Shown: positions 1 through 13,503 of the stretch, piece after piece
How the letters are laid out: each line of letters opens with the position of its first letter
Numbering within the stretch: the first letter of the stretch is position 1
Assembly: GCA_022393335.1 (NCBI GenBank)
Contig: JAJEKB010020967.1
Location: 398,063 to 462,062, forward strand
Direction of reading: 5' to 3'
Length of the DNA stretch: 64,000 nucleotides
From: Macrotrachela quadricornifera
Lineage: Eukaryota > Rotifera > Eurotatoria > Philodinida > Philodinidae
Translations under genes and position numbers: made by a program
The notes under the pieces: model-generated
The model's database searches: none
What the model was told of the DNA's origin: nothing
Seen by the model: the letters and a program-made list of their open reading frames with translations, nothing else

Positions 1-941
1 TTTCTCTTTCTTGATTGCTGTATCACATGGACAGTTATAACTATGCATTACATACTGTTTTTTACGAACATAACATATTGGGCTTTTTTCAATATGTAAT
101 CGCATGTTCTATATTGGTCTTTTCCTAGCAATGTATTGGTTTATGTGATATTTGGTACTCCCCAACATGCTTATATATGTATATGTCGATGCTTCTCTTC
201 TTGCAATCGTTCGCTTTCACATTCACTAATTCACTAGTTATCTTGCTAATTCTATTGTTTCCTTTCCTTTTTTCTATTGTAAATTCCCTTTATGACGTTG
301 AGATGCGTATATTTGCGTTGCTTTTCAGAAAAAAGGAGCGGGGGGGGGGATTTTATAGCACAATAGGCCATCTTTGGAACTCATAAGAAAACATACACTA
401 ATCATTATAATCATAAAGGTAATTAATTCTATTATTCATATAGATCATAGTTTTTCTATAGTAGTAATTTTCCCATTGATTTAACCCTATAAATACTAGA
501 CGATTTATAGGACATAAAAGATACAGTACAATACTCGGCTTGCATACCTTCGATCTCTATTCTTTCAAGAGACTTTTTTTGGAGACATAGCCCTACTTTA
601 TTTAATGAAGTGAGATATTGTAACGAAACAAGGCAGAACAAAACAGAAAATAATTTTCAAAGGCTGGTTATAAATAAGAGATGCATGACAGTTGTCTTCT
701 GTCTCTGGAAGATTGAAGTTTTAAATATTTATTCAATGTTTTAAATAGTGTATGTTTAGTAGACTTTCTTTTATTTGTGTCGAATAGCTAGATTTAGTAT
801 TGTTGTTGTTGACTTTGCTGATTGATTAAATTTCATCAGTAGTTCATCGTATGTTGTGTGTTTTGAATAGAATATCGCATCGTAGAAAAGAAATGACTGA
901 CTAAAAAAAGTGAGTGAGCTAACGGTATGAATAGACAAGAA
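1..941. other. AT-rich non-coding stretch
   Basis: I see no convincing gene here. The short open frames lack family features and run through poly-T/poly-A tracts. Confidence 0.5.
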
Positions 942-1128
942 GATTGATTCGACTTCATATTATATATGAAGTTGAAGGAAAGGAAAAGAGTTAGCTGAAT
1001 ATAGAAAAAGAATAAGTGAGAGGATTGACTTCGCTACATATTGTATATGGAGTTTAAGAAAAAGAAAAGAAACAGCTAAATATAGAGAAAGGATAAGCAA
1101 AAAGATTGACTCCACTTCATATTACAAC
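942..1128. repeat. 81-bp tandem repeat, about 2.3 copies
   Basis: Units begin with GATTGA(T/C)T at 942, 1023 and 1104, an exact 81-bp step. Each contains a CTTCATATTATA-like stretch and purine-rich GAAAAGAAAAG segments. The array lies directly upstream of the LINE remnant and may belong to its 5' part, since LINE promoters are often tandem monomers; that link is inference. Confidence 0.75.
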
Positions 1129-1158
1129 AAACGGAGCAAGCAATCCTATGCGAACATC

Positions 1159-2715
1159 ATGAAGTATAACAACAGCACTGCAACATCAGATAAGGATAAA
1201 GCAGATCTATTCGTGGATTACTTCCAAGATGAAGTCTACTTTCAATCTTCTGATGTGTTACCATTTCATGATCAAGTGCCTCGTCAAGCAAGCATCATCA
1301 AGAATGGATTTATGACCACTTCAAACACAACTAGGTGGAAGCGGATCAATGTTAAAGAAGTTAAATACCATCTTAAACAACTTCGAAACAGCTCTCCTGG
1401 TCCAGACAACATCCACAATAGGTGTTTGAAAAATTATTCACAACTACTTGTTTAGCATCTAACCAATCTGTACAATTTAATTTTGAAGAAAGGTTATATT
1501 CCAGAAGGGTGGAAAAAGGCCAATATTATTCTTCTATTGAAACCGAAAAAAGACAAGCAACATCCGTCTAGTTATCGACCGATTAGTCTTCTTAGTTGCC
1601 TCGACAAACTACTGGAGAAAATCATCAAACAACGGCTTATACTTGAACTTAATCGATGAAACATTCTACCACAACATCAAGCAGGATTTAGACCAGGCAA
1701 AAGTACATTGTACAATGTCGTAAGATTAGAGGGATTTGCGGGAGGACAACTAAGGCGGCAACGTCGAAGGCGTCATTCAGCTGTCGTGCTTTTCGATATC
1801 AAAGCTGCTTTTGACTCTGTATGGCATGATGGCTTGATTTATAAATTAAATGATCTACGTCTTCCTCGGTATATTGTCAACTACATGACCTTATTTCTTA
1901 ATAACAGAACGGCTGCAATTGAACTTGAAGGTGTATTATCACGTCCATTTAACTTAATGAGCGGTACACCACAAGGGTCTCCGTTATCACCACTATTATA
2001 TATTATTTACACGGTAGATTCGATGAATGGAATACCGACTCATACAGAACATGGGTTATTCACCGATGATACAGCACTATGGACATCAGGAAACACCATG
2101 ACAATCCTGAATACAAGATTACAACAATCCATAGATGCATTCGGAAGTTGGTGCCAGTCATGGAAACTAGAATTGCAACCAACAAAAACAGAGTTAGTCC
2201 ACTTTAGCATACATCCAACGAAAACGTATAAACATCCAGTGGAGGTGAAAGTCGAAAACACAATTATTAAACCATTGGATTATACGAGGTACTCGGGTGT
2301 TATGATAGACAAATGACTCAAATGGCGAAGTCATCTCGATCATATCGAAAGCAAGATTGCTCCTCGGATCGCTCTTCTTAGATATCTATCGAGAATAGCT
2401 TATGAACCCAACAGCAAGACGATGATAAACATTTACAAATCAATTGTACGCACAATCATTATTTATGGTTATCCTGTTCTACTGGCAGCTGATTCAAACG
2501 TATGGAACCGAATGAAGATCATGCAAAACAAAGCACTACGAACTGCACTCGGACTACCAATTTATACATCGGTGGATTACATACATAAGATCAGCAACGT
2601 CCCAAAGATCAAAGATTATGCAATAGGATTACTGAACAAGTCAATCCAAACGGCAACTGTAAATAATGATAATATCTTGAAGGATCATCTACAAGATATA
2701 TTAAATGGAATTTAA
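1159..2715 (+). pseudogene. LINE (non-LTR) reverse transcriptase remnant
   Basis: One reading frame runs through the whole interval, broken only by in-frame stops TAG 1453-1455, TGA 1657-1659 and TGA 2314-2316. Visible RT blocks, in order, are SSPGPDNIHN (finger region), SYRPISLLSCLDKLLEKII, HQAGFRPGKST, DIKAAFDSVWHDGL (catalytic Asp block A), GTPQGSPLSPLLY (block B) and FTDDTALW, which stands for the usual F/Y-A-D-D box with Ala changed to Thr. The thumb and the region after it continue to NILKDHLQDILNGI. No apurinic endonuclease or CCHC domain is seen upstream, so the copy is 5'-truncated, as LINE copies usually are. The preserved frame suggests a fairly recent copy killed by point changes. 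Jockey/CR1-like is the likely group, but the exact clade is uncertain. Confidence 0.93.
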
Positions 2716-3902
2716 AACTACCACCTACCCAGTAGTATAATATCAACGTCGACATACAAGATCACTGATAGGTCAATAAAATCCAGATGGAAAATGTAAT
2801 ATCGGATTCGTTAACTACGATTCAGCTATTACATTTTTCCATATATTATTATATTATTCAACACGATAATGGGACAATCTATTAACGTATTCGTGTTCCT
2901 GTAATCATTCAATATAAATTCAAGTTATTTTCGGCATATTCAAGCAACATCGATTAATGATATTCATTTACCCTGCTTCAGTTTCATATTCAATCACTAT
3001 CGATTAGTGTCAACCATATACTTTGCTTCACTTTCATATTATATATAAAGTGAAGTAAAATCAATGGCTGATTCGTACCCAATCAATCACAGGACACATT
3101 TTCTTACTACTCCATTCTAATGCTCAACATCAAAAGGAGCAAATCGTGCTCCTTATTCTCTGTTTCTATGTGTCTCTATCGTCATCTTCTTTTCATTGGT
3201 TTTAATTTCTGTTTTTCATACATATGTAATTTTACAGCTTACTTTACCATATAAACTGTCCATCTCTTGCTATCATCGAGACAAAAGACAGCTGTCACGA
3301 GTCTCGGCGTTGCTTTTCTTATACCAGCCTTCGTGTAACATCGGTTATGGACATGTAACAGTTGTGATTTTTTCTTATTATTTGAATAAAAGGCTTTGAC
3401 TCCAAAAAAAACTGGTCATAGTTGATGATTTCCCCGAAATAAAAAAAAAGTAAAAAGAATATGGGATAAAAACGCATATGACTGTTAATGTTTATCTGAG
3501 TAATCTAGTCTTTTCGTGGAAAGTTCATGATAATATATGAAATGAATTTGAATTTCATATAGTTATATTCATTTATTCATGGTTTACAACCAATGATAAA
3601 TTTTATTATTTTTAATTTTTGGTTACATTAATTAGAGAGATAAGCCAATTAATTGATTGACAGAAAGGTTTTGATAATTTAACTAAAAAACAGATTAATA
3701 TGTGTATCTAAAGTATAAATCAATCTGCTGATCTCAACTCTTGTCTTTCAACAATCGATCTTTATCGAAATAATATGCTTGTAATTAAGAAACAAATGTA
3801 GAGTTTTAATTCGTCGACAGATTTTGTGTTATTTATTAAAATTTAATCATTCATCAAAATTCTGCGATATAAAAAAAAGTAAGAAGATAATTCAAATATG
3901 TT
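2716..3902. other. LINE 3' flank and AT-rich spacer
   Basis: Holds possible 3' UTR of the LINE and short near-repeats around 2940-3060 (CGATTA, TTTCATATT and CTTCA motifs). I see no gene. Confidence 0.4.
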
Positions 3903-4180
3903 TTATTTAAAACAGCAATCATGACAATAAATATGTCCACATCCTATACATTGATAATAATGATAATAATCATCACGATCACAATTTTCACATATAAAAT
4001 AACTATGATGATAATAAAGACGATCAGAATAAATAAGAGAACGATAACAATTCTTTAGATCCAAAACAGGAACAGTTGAAACTTTATGTTTTCGAGAACA
4101 ACGATTACGACAACCAGGATATTGACAAATGTAATGCTTTCCGGAATTTAACTGATGTAGCTGTTTAAACGTGGTCTGAC
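3903..4180 (-). CDS. Terminal exon of a Cys/His-rich, probably zinc-binding protein (hypothetical)
   Basis: On the minus strand an open stretch of about 92 codons ends at TAA (3903-3905) and begins at an acceptor-like ATTTAG|GT (4180/4181). It is strongly patterned: CQYPGCRNRC, then CENC, CIGCGHIYCHDCC and a final FK. That gives paired CxxC and CxH/CxxC knuckles typical of a treble-clef or RING-like zinc site, with Tyr-rich stretches between. I do not recognise the family. A possible preceding exon (4266-4383, containing KKNFHFWMKEKEENRIELE) is open on the same strand, but its donor phase does not fit cleanly. The whole may be a gene fragment. No start codon is assigned, and only the Cys-rich exon is supported. 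Confidence 0.4.
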
Positions 4181-4383
4181 CTAAATTTAAACATTTAATA
4201 AATCAAATAATTTAAGTAACAATCACATTATTCATGTTTACTGGGATCGAAAATTTAACAATAGTAATATTATTTCAACTCGTATTAGGATTTTTCTCCG
4301 AATGGGATGAGCTTCTAATTCTATACGATTTTCTTCCTTTTCTTTCATCCAAAAATGAAAATTCTTTTTTAATGAAATAAGAA

Positions 4384-7300
4384 CTTAAGTTGTATACTCT
4401 TTAGAAATAATAGATCCTATAGTTTATTATATTCTCATTCTTGGCCTTGTTTTCAATATATTTACAGAAGTTTCGACAATGAAAACTAAAATTCATTTTA
4501 TGTGGTTCTATGTGCTGAAAGCTCGATTAAATTGTTTACTATTTTCTGCTATAAATATTGATTATATGGGTACAATACTGTTATCATAAGGAGTCATTAT
4601 CATTCCTATGTCAAATTTATTATAAGTTTTGATTTAAAGAAAATCTTTGAGTAAATAGACAATCTTGAAAGATTGTGCTGAATCTCAAAAATTACAAAAT
4701 GTATTAGAGTTCATAAAATTTTGAATAAATCCACAGATTCTACAGAAATATGAAAGGATTTACTATGATCTATTGAAATTTGGAAAAAAATTCATATTAT
4801 TTCTTAATATTTAAAAAGCACGAAATCGAAATCATGTACGAGAAAAGCGGATGTTGGGTCTTGACAAAGTTTGATAAGTTCAAATGGATTCCGATGAATT
4901 CACCAACATATTATTATTTGAGATCTTTATTTTTGGTTTTGTAGGAAGTTGTAAGATTAATGTGATTAACATAAAAAAATTAATGTGAAATAAACGACTC
5001 TAAATAGAAATATATGAAGGAAACTGAAATTATCACTAAGAAAGACATAAAAGACGGTTCAAGACGTAAAAAAATTGGTTTTAATAGATGAGCTGATCTA
5101 TGGGATGTTTTTTTCGTCCCATTTCACCACGTGTTTATTCTATAAATATTTTTCTCACAAATGTGTAGTTGGAACTTTTATTGTGTGTATAATGAAATTC
5201 AAAGAAAAAAGAAAAATAGAAAATCTATTCTAATAACGGAAAGAACTGTTGTAACAGTGAGCTCAAGTAAGCTTTTCCAGCAGTGTCACATATCCAAGTT
5301 ATCAGTGACGCAGGAGAGTCAATACGAGAGAAGGGATAAATAACAGTGCAAGATATAAAGGGCACTTTTGCATACCCTTCATTTCCCTTTGCATTTACAA
5401 CATCCTATATTTCCTGAATATGTGACACTTAATCTTTTCCAGTGTTGAACTTAGTATTGGCTAACATCAATAAAACCTATGTCTAATACGTACGCATTAG
5501 TAAGTTTTAAATTCAATTGAATTGCATGAGCAACACAGTTTTGTGGGTGAGAATGAATGAAAAACAAAACAAAAAAAAACTGTCTACGTTAACAATATTA
5601 ACCGTCACAAGATTACATGCTGCATTTTTCGTTCTGTGAATTCATCATATTGTGATCAAAAAATGAAAACAGGTAGAAGTTGTCCGTGATGATTGAAAAG
5701 AAAAAAAAAGAGTAGAAAATAAAAAACTTTTTCTCTCAGACTCGATCGTTGTCATAATGGCGCCTTAGAATTTTATGAGAAAAAAAAATGTTAAGGAAAG
5801 AGAGTGTGTAACAGTCTTTATTCAATTTTGACAGAAAATTCATACGTAGTGTATGCAAACAACCTTCCAATTTTACGCATGATCATTTTCAAACATATAC
5901 CAGGATCTCTAAATAGCTGTTACAAACACAAAACAAACAACCAATAAAAACGTCCAAAATTAAATATATTTTAAATGCTAACATCACAAACTTCCATACC
6001 AATAAAATCAGTTTAGAAATGACCGTAAAAAGTCGGAAATTTCCATTAAAAATCTTTTACATTATTTCATATATATACGATGGAAAGATTAACAGAGATT
6101 CTTCATATTCTCATTTATCCAGTTTTTAAATTTATTCAACATCAAGTTATATCTCCATTAAAGTAGGTTACATTTTAAAGAAGAATTGTATACAGTAAAA
6201 TTGATTTATTTTTCGGAAAGATAACTTTTCTTTAGTGTACGCATTAGACAAATGTCTCATAGAACTTTTTTATGTTAGTTTATCAAAGAGTATGAGGTGT
6301 GATTTGGTATTATATAAAATATCAGATAAAAAAGCTGATTGTAGGTTGAACAGTTTTAAGAGAATTTAGATTTTATTTAAAGTAATGAAGCAGTTTATTT
6401 ACTTCAATTGTTGTAAGATTATAAGATTCTATTCCAAGTTTATATACTAGCAAGTATTTAGTATCTAGACTTCATTGTTATTTGTCAATTTAAAAAATGC
6501 ATGAGTCTACTCACATATTGTCTCAGATTATTATACATGTTTTAGGTGAGAATCAATCCTCTTTAATGAAACATCTTGGCACGTTCAGTCAAATCTATAT
6601 GTAAAATCGAATCCTCTACATTCGAACACTTTTATGATTTGCAAATCAAGCTAAATTTCATTTCCTCATTCTCCTAATTTTTTTCGAACGTTGTAATGAC
6701 CTATAAAACATTTATCCAGGTGAACTACATCTTTCGTTCATTCTATTCTTCTTATATACTTCAAGTACCATTATCAAATCTTTATTATTATTCAACATTC
6801 AATAATTATGATTTTCCTGTTCTTGTACAACTATTATTTCTTTCTTTCTTTCCTTAACACCCTCTGCATAAAATGTTCATTCAATGCAGATACTAGAGAA
6901 AACTTCTATACGATGAAATTATCAACTAGCCGATTTTTCATGAACATTTTAGTTCTTGTTTTAAATATCAAAGGAAATAATGAATCAATAAGTGTCTTAT
7001 TTACAAACTTCAGTTTTTTTGAATTCGAAGACGCAAATCTAGCGATGCAATCTCTAACTGCAATTGTCACATTTTAAAATTATTCTGCAGATAAGTTTTA
7101 TATATTCTGATTGTTTTAGACTAATAGTGATCTTTGAAAATTCTACTTATTGAATCATCAATATTTCGCGCTTTTATTTAGTTTATCTATCCATTCAATT
7201 ATGTTTCAATAATAATTTTTTTTTTCTTGAAACTAATAATGCAAGCGAAATCAGTCCCCATGAACTTATTCATTTTGAAATCAATTCGACAATAGAGGAA

Positions 7301-8136
7301 ATTATAAATCAGATGTTTGTGAATCAATAAAACTTTTCAGCATCTTCTCATACTTTCGGTCAATAGTATCGTCTGGTTCGTTACACATACACATTAATTC
7401 AACAGAATTTATTATTAATACATTTGACTCGATGAGACCCATTAGTGGGCCTTACTTTATTTTAGCAAGAAACCAAACGGAAAAACATTTTCTTGTCCTT
7501 CTTCTTAGACAGTAGCTTATACAATACGTGTTTCTTGCTTTTCCTTAGCTATTTTTTAAATGATTTATTATATAGAGAAACGTTTCTTGGTAAAATAATC
7601 AGAAGAGGAAGTTTTGACGTTTTTACTATTCCCGAGCTCCCTTCTCTTGACTCTTATTGCCTAATTTGCTTGTAACAGTCGGCACACCCTCTTTGGACAT
7701 CACGAACAGGTCGTTCTCTTTCCCACACATGGTTCCTATAATATGAAAAGGAATGAAAAAGTAGCTCGAACGATTATTCAGTTGATCAGAAAAAAATGAC
7801 TCATTATGTAGTGATATAAAGAAGAGAATGATGCATAATCAGTTCATTAAATACATTTATTAGAAGTTAATTATCCATGAAACTGAACATCTCAAAAATA
7901 TTTTCGAAACTGAATCGCATCAAATATTTTACGAATATTTCAATCTTGCACTATTTAATACAATACCTTTGAATGACACTCTCAATACTTAATACAATGT
8001 TACTACGCCAATTAAATTATGATAGGAAAGGTCATGATGATAGGTGTTTCTTTAACTTTGAAAACACACTTTAAAGTTTAAATTTAGCTTAACCAATTAA
8101 AGTTGAAGTAGATATAGCCTTGGATAATCATATTTA
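4384..8136. other. Long AT-rich non-coding region
   Basis: Poly-A/T tracts and short chance frames only. The open frame at 6808-7077 has low-complexity composition and no family motif. I see no gene. Confidence 0.45.
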
Positions 8137-9725
8137 GAGGTGTAAGCCGTACGGCTGAGCCGCCGCCGCCGCCCCTATAAAATTATAGTTAATTTTCAGG
8201 ATTCTTGGGCTGCCGGGGACGTTTATAAATATCGAACATATTCTCGTTATTTTTCATACGTAGAATTTTTAATCAATCATATGTGTTGTTCATAAATGTG
8301 CAAGAAAAAATATTTTTGTTTTCAGTAAAAAAAAACATTAACATCTATTAATACTACCAGCACTATTTCAACCATCATTATTTCTAGTAAGTTTTGAGTT
8401 ATCAATATAATTGTTAATTTTCGGAACTATTCTAATTATAGTGGTGCGTAGTATTTTTTCATGATATCGTTTTTGTTATTACAACCAACGAAAATTGAAA
8501 ATATACCCTTCGATTCTTTTGTCTTTTATTACTGCACATTTTTATCTATTAATTTATTATATATAGGAAGAACGCCAAGAAGGCATCGCATCTTTGGATA
8601 TATTTACATTGAATATCAAAGGTAGCTTAAAGTATAAAATGTGTTAGAAGAAAAAGTGACACATCTTTTTTTCCATATACAGAATGTCCATAATGTTGTA
8701 ACATAGTTTTATTTCGCATATATCTCGACCTAAATAAATGATAAAACGTTAATTTTTTTCCAAAAAATAGGCCGTGAAAAGCTCTAGAAGAGCGGTATGA
8801 TCAAATTTCGTTTAATCTGTCTGATGGATTTCTCATACTCAAGACGAACAACTTACATAGCGGTGTCGTTTCCTATCATTTTTGAAAATACTCCGAAGAT
8901 TTTTTGATTTGGTATAGGACTTTGTCGATAGTAATTTTGTAGAACTTTCGACGGTACTTTTTTAAAAAATTTCGATATTTCATCATTTTTTCCAGGTTGA
9001 GGTACATGCAAGACAAAAATGTCTTCTAAGATTTTTACTCTTATCGGAATCGACACTAAAATATATATGGTACACCTTTGGGGAAAAAGAATCAACATTT
9101 TCTCATTCACTTATGCTAACATATATGCGAAATCAAAATTGCTACAATATGCAAACGCCTGTAAAAAACAGATGATACTTTCTTTTTCTAATACATTTTT
9201 TTACATTTTAATTTTGTATTTGATGTTTAACGTGAATATGCCACAAGATGCAGAGCGTCCTAAGATTTCTTCTTATATGTAGTACGTTAATAAGATAAAA
9301 ACGTATAGGAATAAAAATAAAAGAAATTGAAGGATATATTTTTAATTTTTTTGGACTGTAATCTATTTTTTTTAATTGTGACTATTATTTATCGATACAA
9401 TTGTCAGTTTGTTGATCTATACTAATTATAGTGATCGTTCTTTTTCTTTGTATATCGACATGCTACTTGACAAAAAAAATTAATGATTTGAATAAAACCC
9501 TTTTTATTGGAATAAAAATACCTAACGCGTCATAACAGAAAATTCAGTTATATAATGTCTGTTGTGTTGAAAAAGTAATAAACAAGGATTGAAATAAATA
9601 TAAATCTTTTTTTCTCAAAAGAATACTTCAATTATAGATGTAGCTGACGCCACCGATGCTGTAAAAAAAAGTTTTAAACGATTTTAGTCGCTGCCATCGT
9701 CGTTCAGCCCTTCGGTTTACACCTC
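8137..9725. mobile_element. TIR element (about 1.6 kb) with TA target duplication, non-autonomous
   Basis: The left end reads TA|GAGGTGTAAGCCGTACGGC (8135 onward). The right end read on the other strand is TA|GAGGTGTAAACCGAAGGGC, followed by GTC-rich sequence. The two ends form an imperfect inverted repeat of about 30 bp next to GC-rich (GCC)n sequence, which stands out in this AT-rich DNA. TA flanks both ends (8135-8136, 9726-9727), consistent with a Tc1/mariner-type insertion. The interior is AT-rich with no transposase, so mobility would depend on a transposase supplied elsewhere. The class is inferred from the TA duplication alone. Confidence 0.7.
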
Positions 9726-9911
9726 TAGTTGTTAGTATTTTTTCTCCTTCTTCTAGTATAAGCATTATTACTGCAACTAGCAAGTGTCATAACAATCGAG
9801 CAAAATATTAAGGCAACACCTTGTAATACTATATACATTATTGCGTCTCCCAAACGACAAGTTCCGATTCGATCAGCACGATACATTGACAATCTTGAGG
9901 ATGAGTCCAAG
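9725..9911 (-). CDS. Possible last exon of a small membrane protein (hypothetical)
   Basis: A minus-strand frame of about 60 codons contains MYRADRIGTCRLGD and then one long hydrophobic segment (IMYIVLQGVALIFCSIVM), followed by a basic tail (TRRRRK), as expected for a type II or C-terminal membrane anchor. The first in-frame ATG is internal (about 9886); upstream, TTAG precedes the frame and could be a 3' splice site. The stop coincides with the TA target site of the adjacent TIR element, so the original C-terminus may lie elsewhere. No family is recognised. Confidence 0.25.
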
Positions 9912-11519
9912 CTAACTATGACGCGCTTCGATCTCGCTAAAGGGTCTCACCAGATGGTTTCAACTTTGGTAATCATCCAAATGATCCGTAGATCACGGAT
10001 TAGTTCAATAATCTACACAAGCGACGATAAATTCACAAAGGAAATTAATCGAAGTGGTAAATACCCATATAAATGGACTGAGTTAATCAAGCTACGATTC
10101 GGATTTCAACCTTGCTAAAGACTCTCTTCAGATGATTTCAACTGCATAATGATTCAGATGATCCGAAGAACATAAATACATTATCTAATCTACAGTTTTC
10201 GGTGGGGTATCCGAATATAAGATTAAAGTTTTAGTTAGTGCAACTGAGACCGAAAAAACGGTAAAAATAAAATGCCAAAAAAACGCCAAAACAGATTTAG
10301 AAAAAATTCATAGTCCGTGTCGCTCAGTAATTTAAATTCAATTAAAAACTTTTTCGACTCAAAAATGATAAGCGAGAGACGCTTGACAAACTTTCTTAGT
10401 TTAACCAATTCTGAGAACCTTCTGTGTTTTGTGGTATACCTATAGAAAAAAATTTTGTTTAGAAAAAAAAACAAAAACGTTCTTTTATTCCAAAAACCCA
10501 CAAGATTTTGTTCAGAATTATTCATCGAAAAAGCACCCATCTATGAAAGTGGTATTTTTCTCACTGATTCACTCTAAACATAATTTGAATATTCTTTTTT
10601 ATCTTTATGTTGCAGTAAAAGAAAAGGAAAGAAAATATGATGGAGAGCATAAAAACGATATTGGCGATAATAAAACGTGTCGTACAAATAAAATTACGTA
10701 GATCTGATGAAAATATTATAACTCATCGACTCAGGTAAACGAATGTAAATGGAGAAAAAACCATGCAATTTAAGTAAGTCGGAAAGAAATTTGTATTGTT
10801 AGTTGCTGTCTGTTTGACGCAAATGTCACGGTTTATTGACTCCGTAAATATATGTTGAAAAAAAAACCAAGTTACTTTTATCGATTATAAATACAACTGA
10901 AATCAGCTAGAAAAACATTAAGCAAACTCGCATATTACAAAACTGTAGCAAATAATTCGCAAGTAAGTTTCATTCCTACTATTAATTAGACTATGATGTA
11001 AAGATTCGAAGTTGAAACCAAGCAAGGGAGGAAAATCATATCATATTGAATCGTAGGATCTAAAAGGATCCAACAACATCCATCAGGATTAAAAAGGATC
11101 TAAAAAATCTCACTGATTCCAAGAGCATCCGTGAGGATCTATAAGAATCTAGACTCTAGTATCCACTTTTTCCCTTAAAATTTAAGTATGTCAGTATGTC
11201 GGCACCACCCTTCCATAATTCTCTCCTTTCGTCTTTCCCCTTTATTCTTTCTATGTAAATCTCTCTCCTATATAAATGTGTATTCAATGTGAAGTAGCTA
11301 CACTCAAAAAAAAGATATTATATCGAACCCTTAAAAGACTTTCCATGGATATCTAAAAGCTTCCAAAGAAGTCCAAATTCTAAGACAAAAAATGTTAAGA
11401 ATACTTACGAAACTTTTGAAGGTTCTTCTCATATACCCACCAGAAGAAACTTGTCCTATGAAGCTTTTTTCAAGTTCTTGAGGATGAGGATGTTTTAAAT
11501 TTCCATTAGAAACACTGTA
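9912..11519. other. Non-coding stretch with weak duplication
   Basis: Two diverged copies of about 80 bp occur near 9930-10000 and 10100-10180, sharing GCTAAAG..TCTC..CAGATG and GATGATCCG. A short GGATC-rich minisatellite lies at about 11050-11150. No gene is seen. Confidence 0.4.
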
Positions 11520-13245
11520 GATATCTCGCTCTGATCTTCATTATAGGAAGACATCCAGATCTCATTCTTTCTCCACAAATGGGCCTCACTATGTTCTTCA
11601 AAAATCACAGAACATCAACCTCTCCAATACCTGTCTACTGGATTTCGTAAATACCACACTGGTGATTTTGGGTCTTTTATACAGGATTTCATTTCAGTTG
11701 ATATTTCACTCCGATCTTCATTATAAGAAAACATCTCGATCTTATTTTTTATCCATAAACGGGCCTTATTATGTTTTGCAAAAATCTCTGAACATGCACC
11801 TCTCAAATGCTTGTCTTTTGAATTACATTGCTATCAGATTACTCTTTTCAGGTAATTTTTATAGTATTTCAGCACCTATTTCACTTTGATCTGCGTTATT
11901 TGAAAGTATCTCGCATCCATTCTCTATTAGTCAATTGTGGTTAGTATTTCCTTGGGAAACACTCGAGATTGGCTTTCAAAATTTTGTCGAATAAGGTAAG
12001 TATTAATGGTATCGAGGTAATTATTAGATCACGTACGTTCAATGTAGGATATCTGTGTTTTATATAAATACTTTTTGTTTTCGTTGTGAGGAGTTGAGTT
12101 GAAATTTTTTCTAACAGCGCCGATATGAATCAATGCTCGTAATTGATTAGGGAGATGCTATATATTCCTAAAGTAAGAAAAATAATTATCCGTTTAAAGA
12201 ATGCCTAACGATTTTTTATAAGTCGTGATTAGTAATCGCGTATTATGTGAACAATTAAAATAGAGCAGAAGAAATATCGATCGAATTTTATAAAATAGAT
12301 ACCGTGTATTAGTGGATGTGGCCTCTATCTTGTTGAGTATATTATTTGTGTATCTGTTTATTTATTTTCTTAGCGGAGGATAAATGAAAGAGTGAAGGAA
12401 AAAATGGATTTATACCATTGGATGGTCATCTATATAAATAAATAGTGTTCTAGTGCGCTCTAAAAAAAAGATATTTACTATTGTATAGTTAATTTGGTTG
12501 CTTTTGAAGTATGGATACGAAGAAAATTGCATTTTTGTGGTAAAACGACTTATTAGAGTTGGAAAACGTCCAATTTCGATGAACTCTGCGCGTTTTCATC
12601 AGTGTCAGATATTTCCTATTCGGCTACAAAATGAAAGCTTGACATGTGATAACTGTTGTTGGTTGTATAAACAATTGATTGAAAAATACACCTTTTGTTA
12701 ATTGTTACTCAACATTAACAGTTTACAAATAGAAGAAAACCATTCTATTAACTATATCATTAACGTTTACCTTATTCGATAAAGATTCTGAAAGACAATC
12801 TCGAGTGTTTCCCTAGGAAATACTGATCACAATTTACTGATAGAGAATGGGTGCGAGATATTTTCAAATAATGCAGATCGAAGTGAAATAGGTGCTGAAA
12901 TACTATAAGAATTACCTAAAAGGAGTATTCTGATAGTAATGAAATTCACAAGACAAGCATTTGGAAGATGCATGTTGAGGGATTTTTGGAAAACATAGTG
13001 AGGTCCATTTGTGGAGAAGGAATGAGACCGAGATGTCTTCTTATGATGGGTATCAGAGCGAGAGACCTATTGAAATCCTATATAAATGACTCAAAATCAT
13101 CAGTGTGGGGTCAACGAAACCAATAAGCAGGCACCGGGGACGTCAGTGTTCTGTGGTTTTTGAAGAACATAGTGAGGATCGTTTGTGGAGAAAAGATGAG
13201 GCTTGAATGTTTTTACACGATGGGGATTGAAGTTATGGAAGTCAA
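11520..13245. mobile_element. Long fold-back (inverted-repeat) element, 1.7 kb
   Basis: Left arm about 11520-11985 and right arm about 12795-13245 are reverse complements along most of their length. Landmarks include CTCCACAAATGGGCCTCACT against its complement, and TTTCCTTGGGAAACACTCGA at the inner edge. The left arm is itself a tandem repeat: 11521 and 11701 begin near-identical 180-bp units, with a partial third copy near 11877. The loop (11986-12794) has no transposase. Such long arms with internal tandem repeats resemble fold-back elements, but a rearranged inverted satellite is also possible. Arm limits are approximate. Confidence 0.8.
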
Positions 13246-13503
13246 TCATCATTGTCTTTGTGTATATGTCGGATATACCTTCAGCATTATATATGAAAAA
13301 ATCAATCGGAAAATCATCATTATTAGGAAAACTTTGATAAAGATGATTACTAGAATAAGTTAACTTCGGAATTATATATAAATAGTTGTTGTTTTTTGAT
13401 GATTTGCAAGTAGGGTCGATTTGGCTAGGAAACCCACTCCAACCCTTTAGAAATTTATTTCTCACCATATATTTTCTAACAGATTTGATTTATTATTCAG
13501 AAT

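Noticed and set aside
6808..7077. 89-aa plus-strand ORF
   Set aside because: Low-complexity Phe/Leu/Asn-rich frame in AT-rich DNA with no splice or family support.
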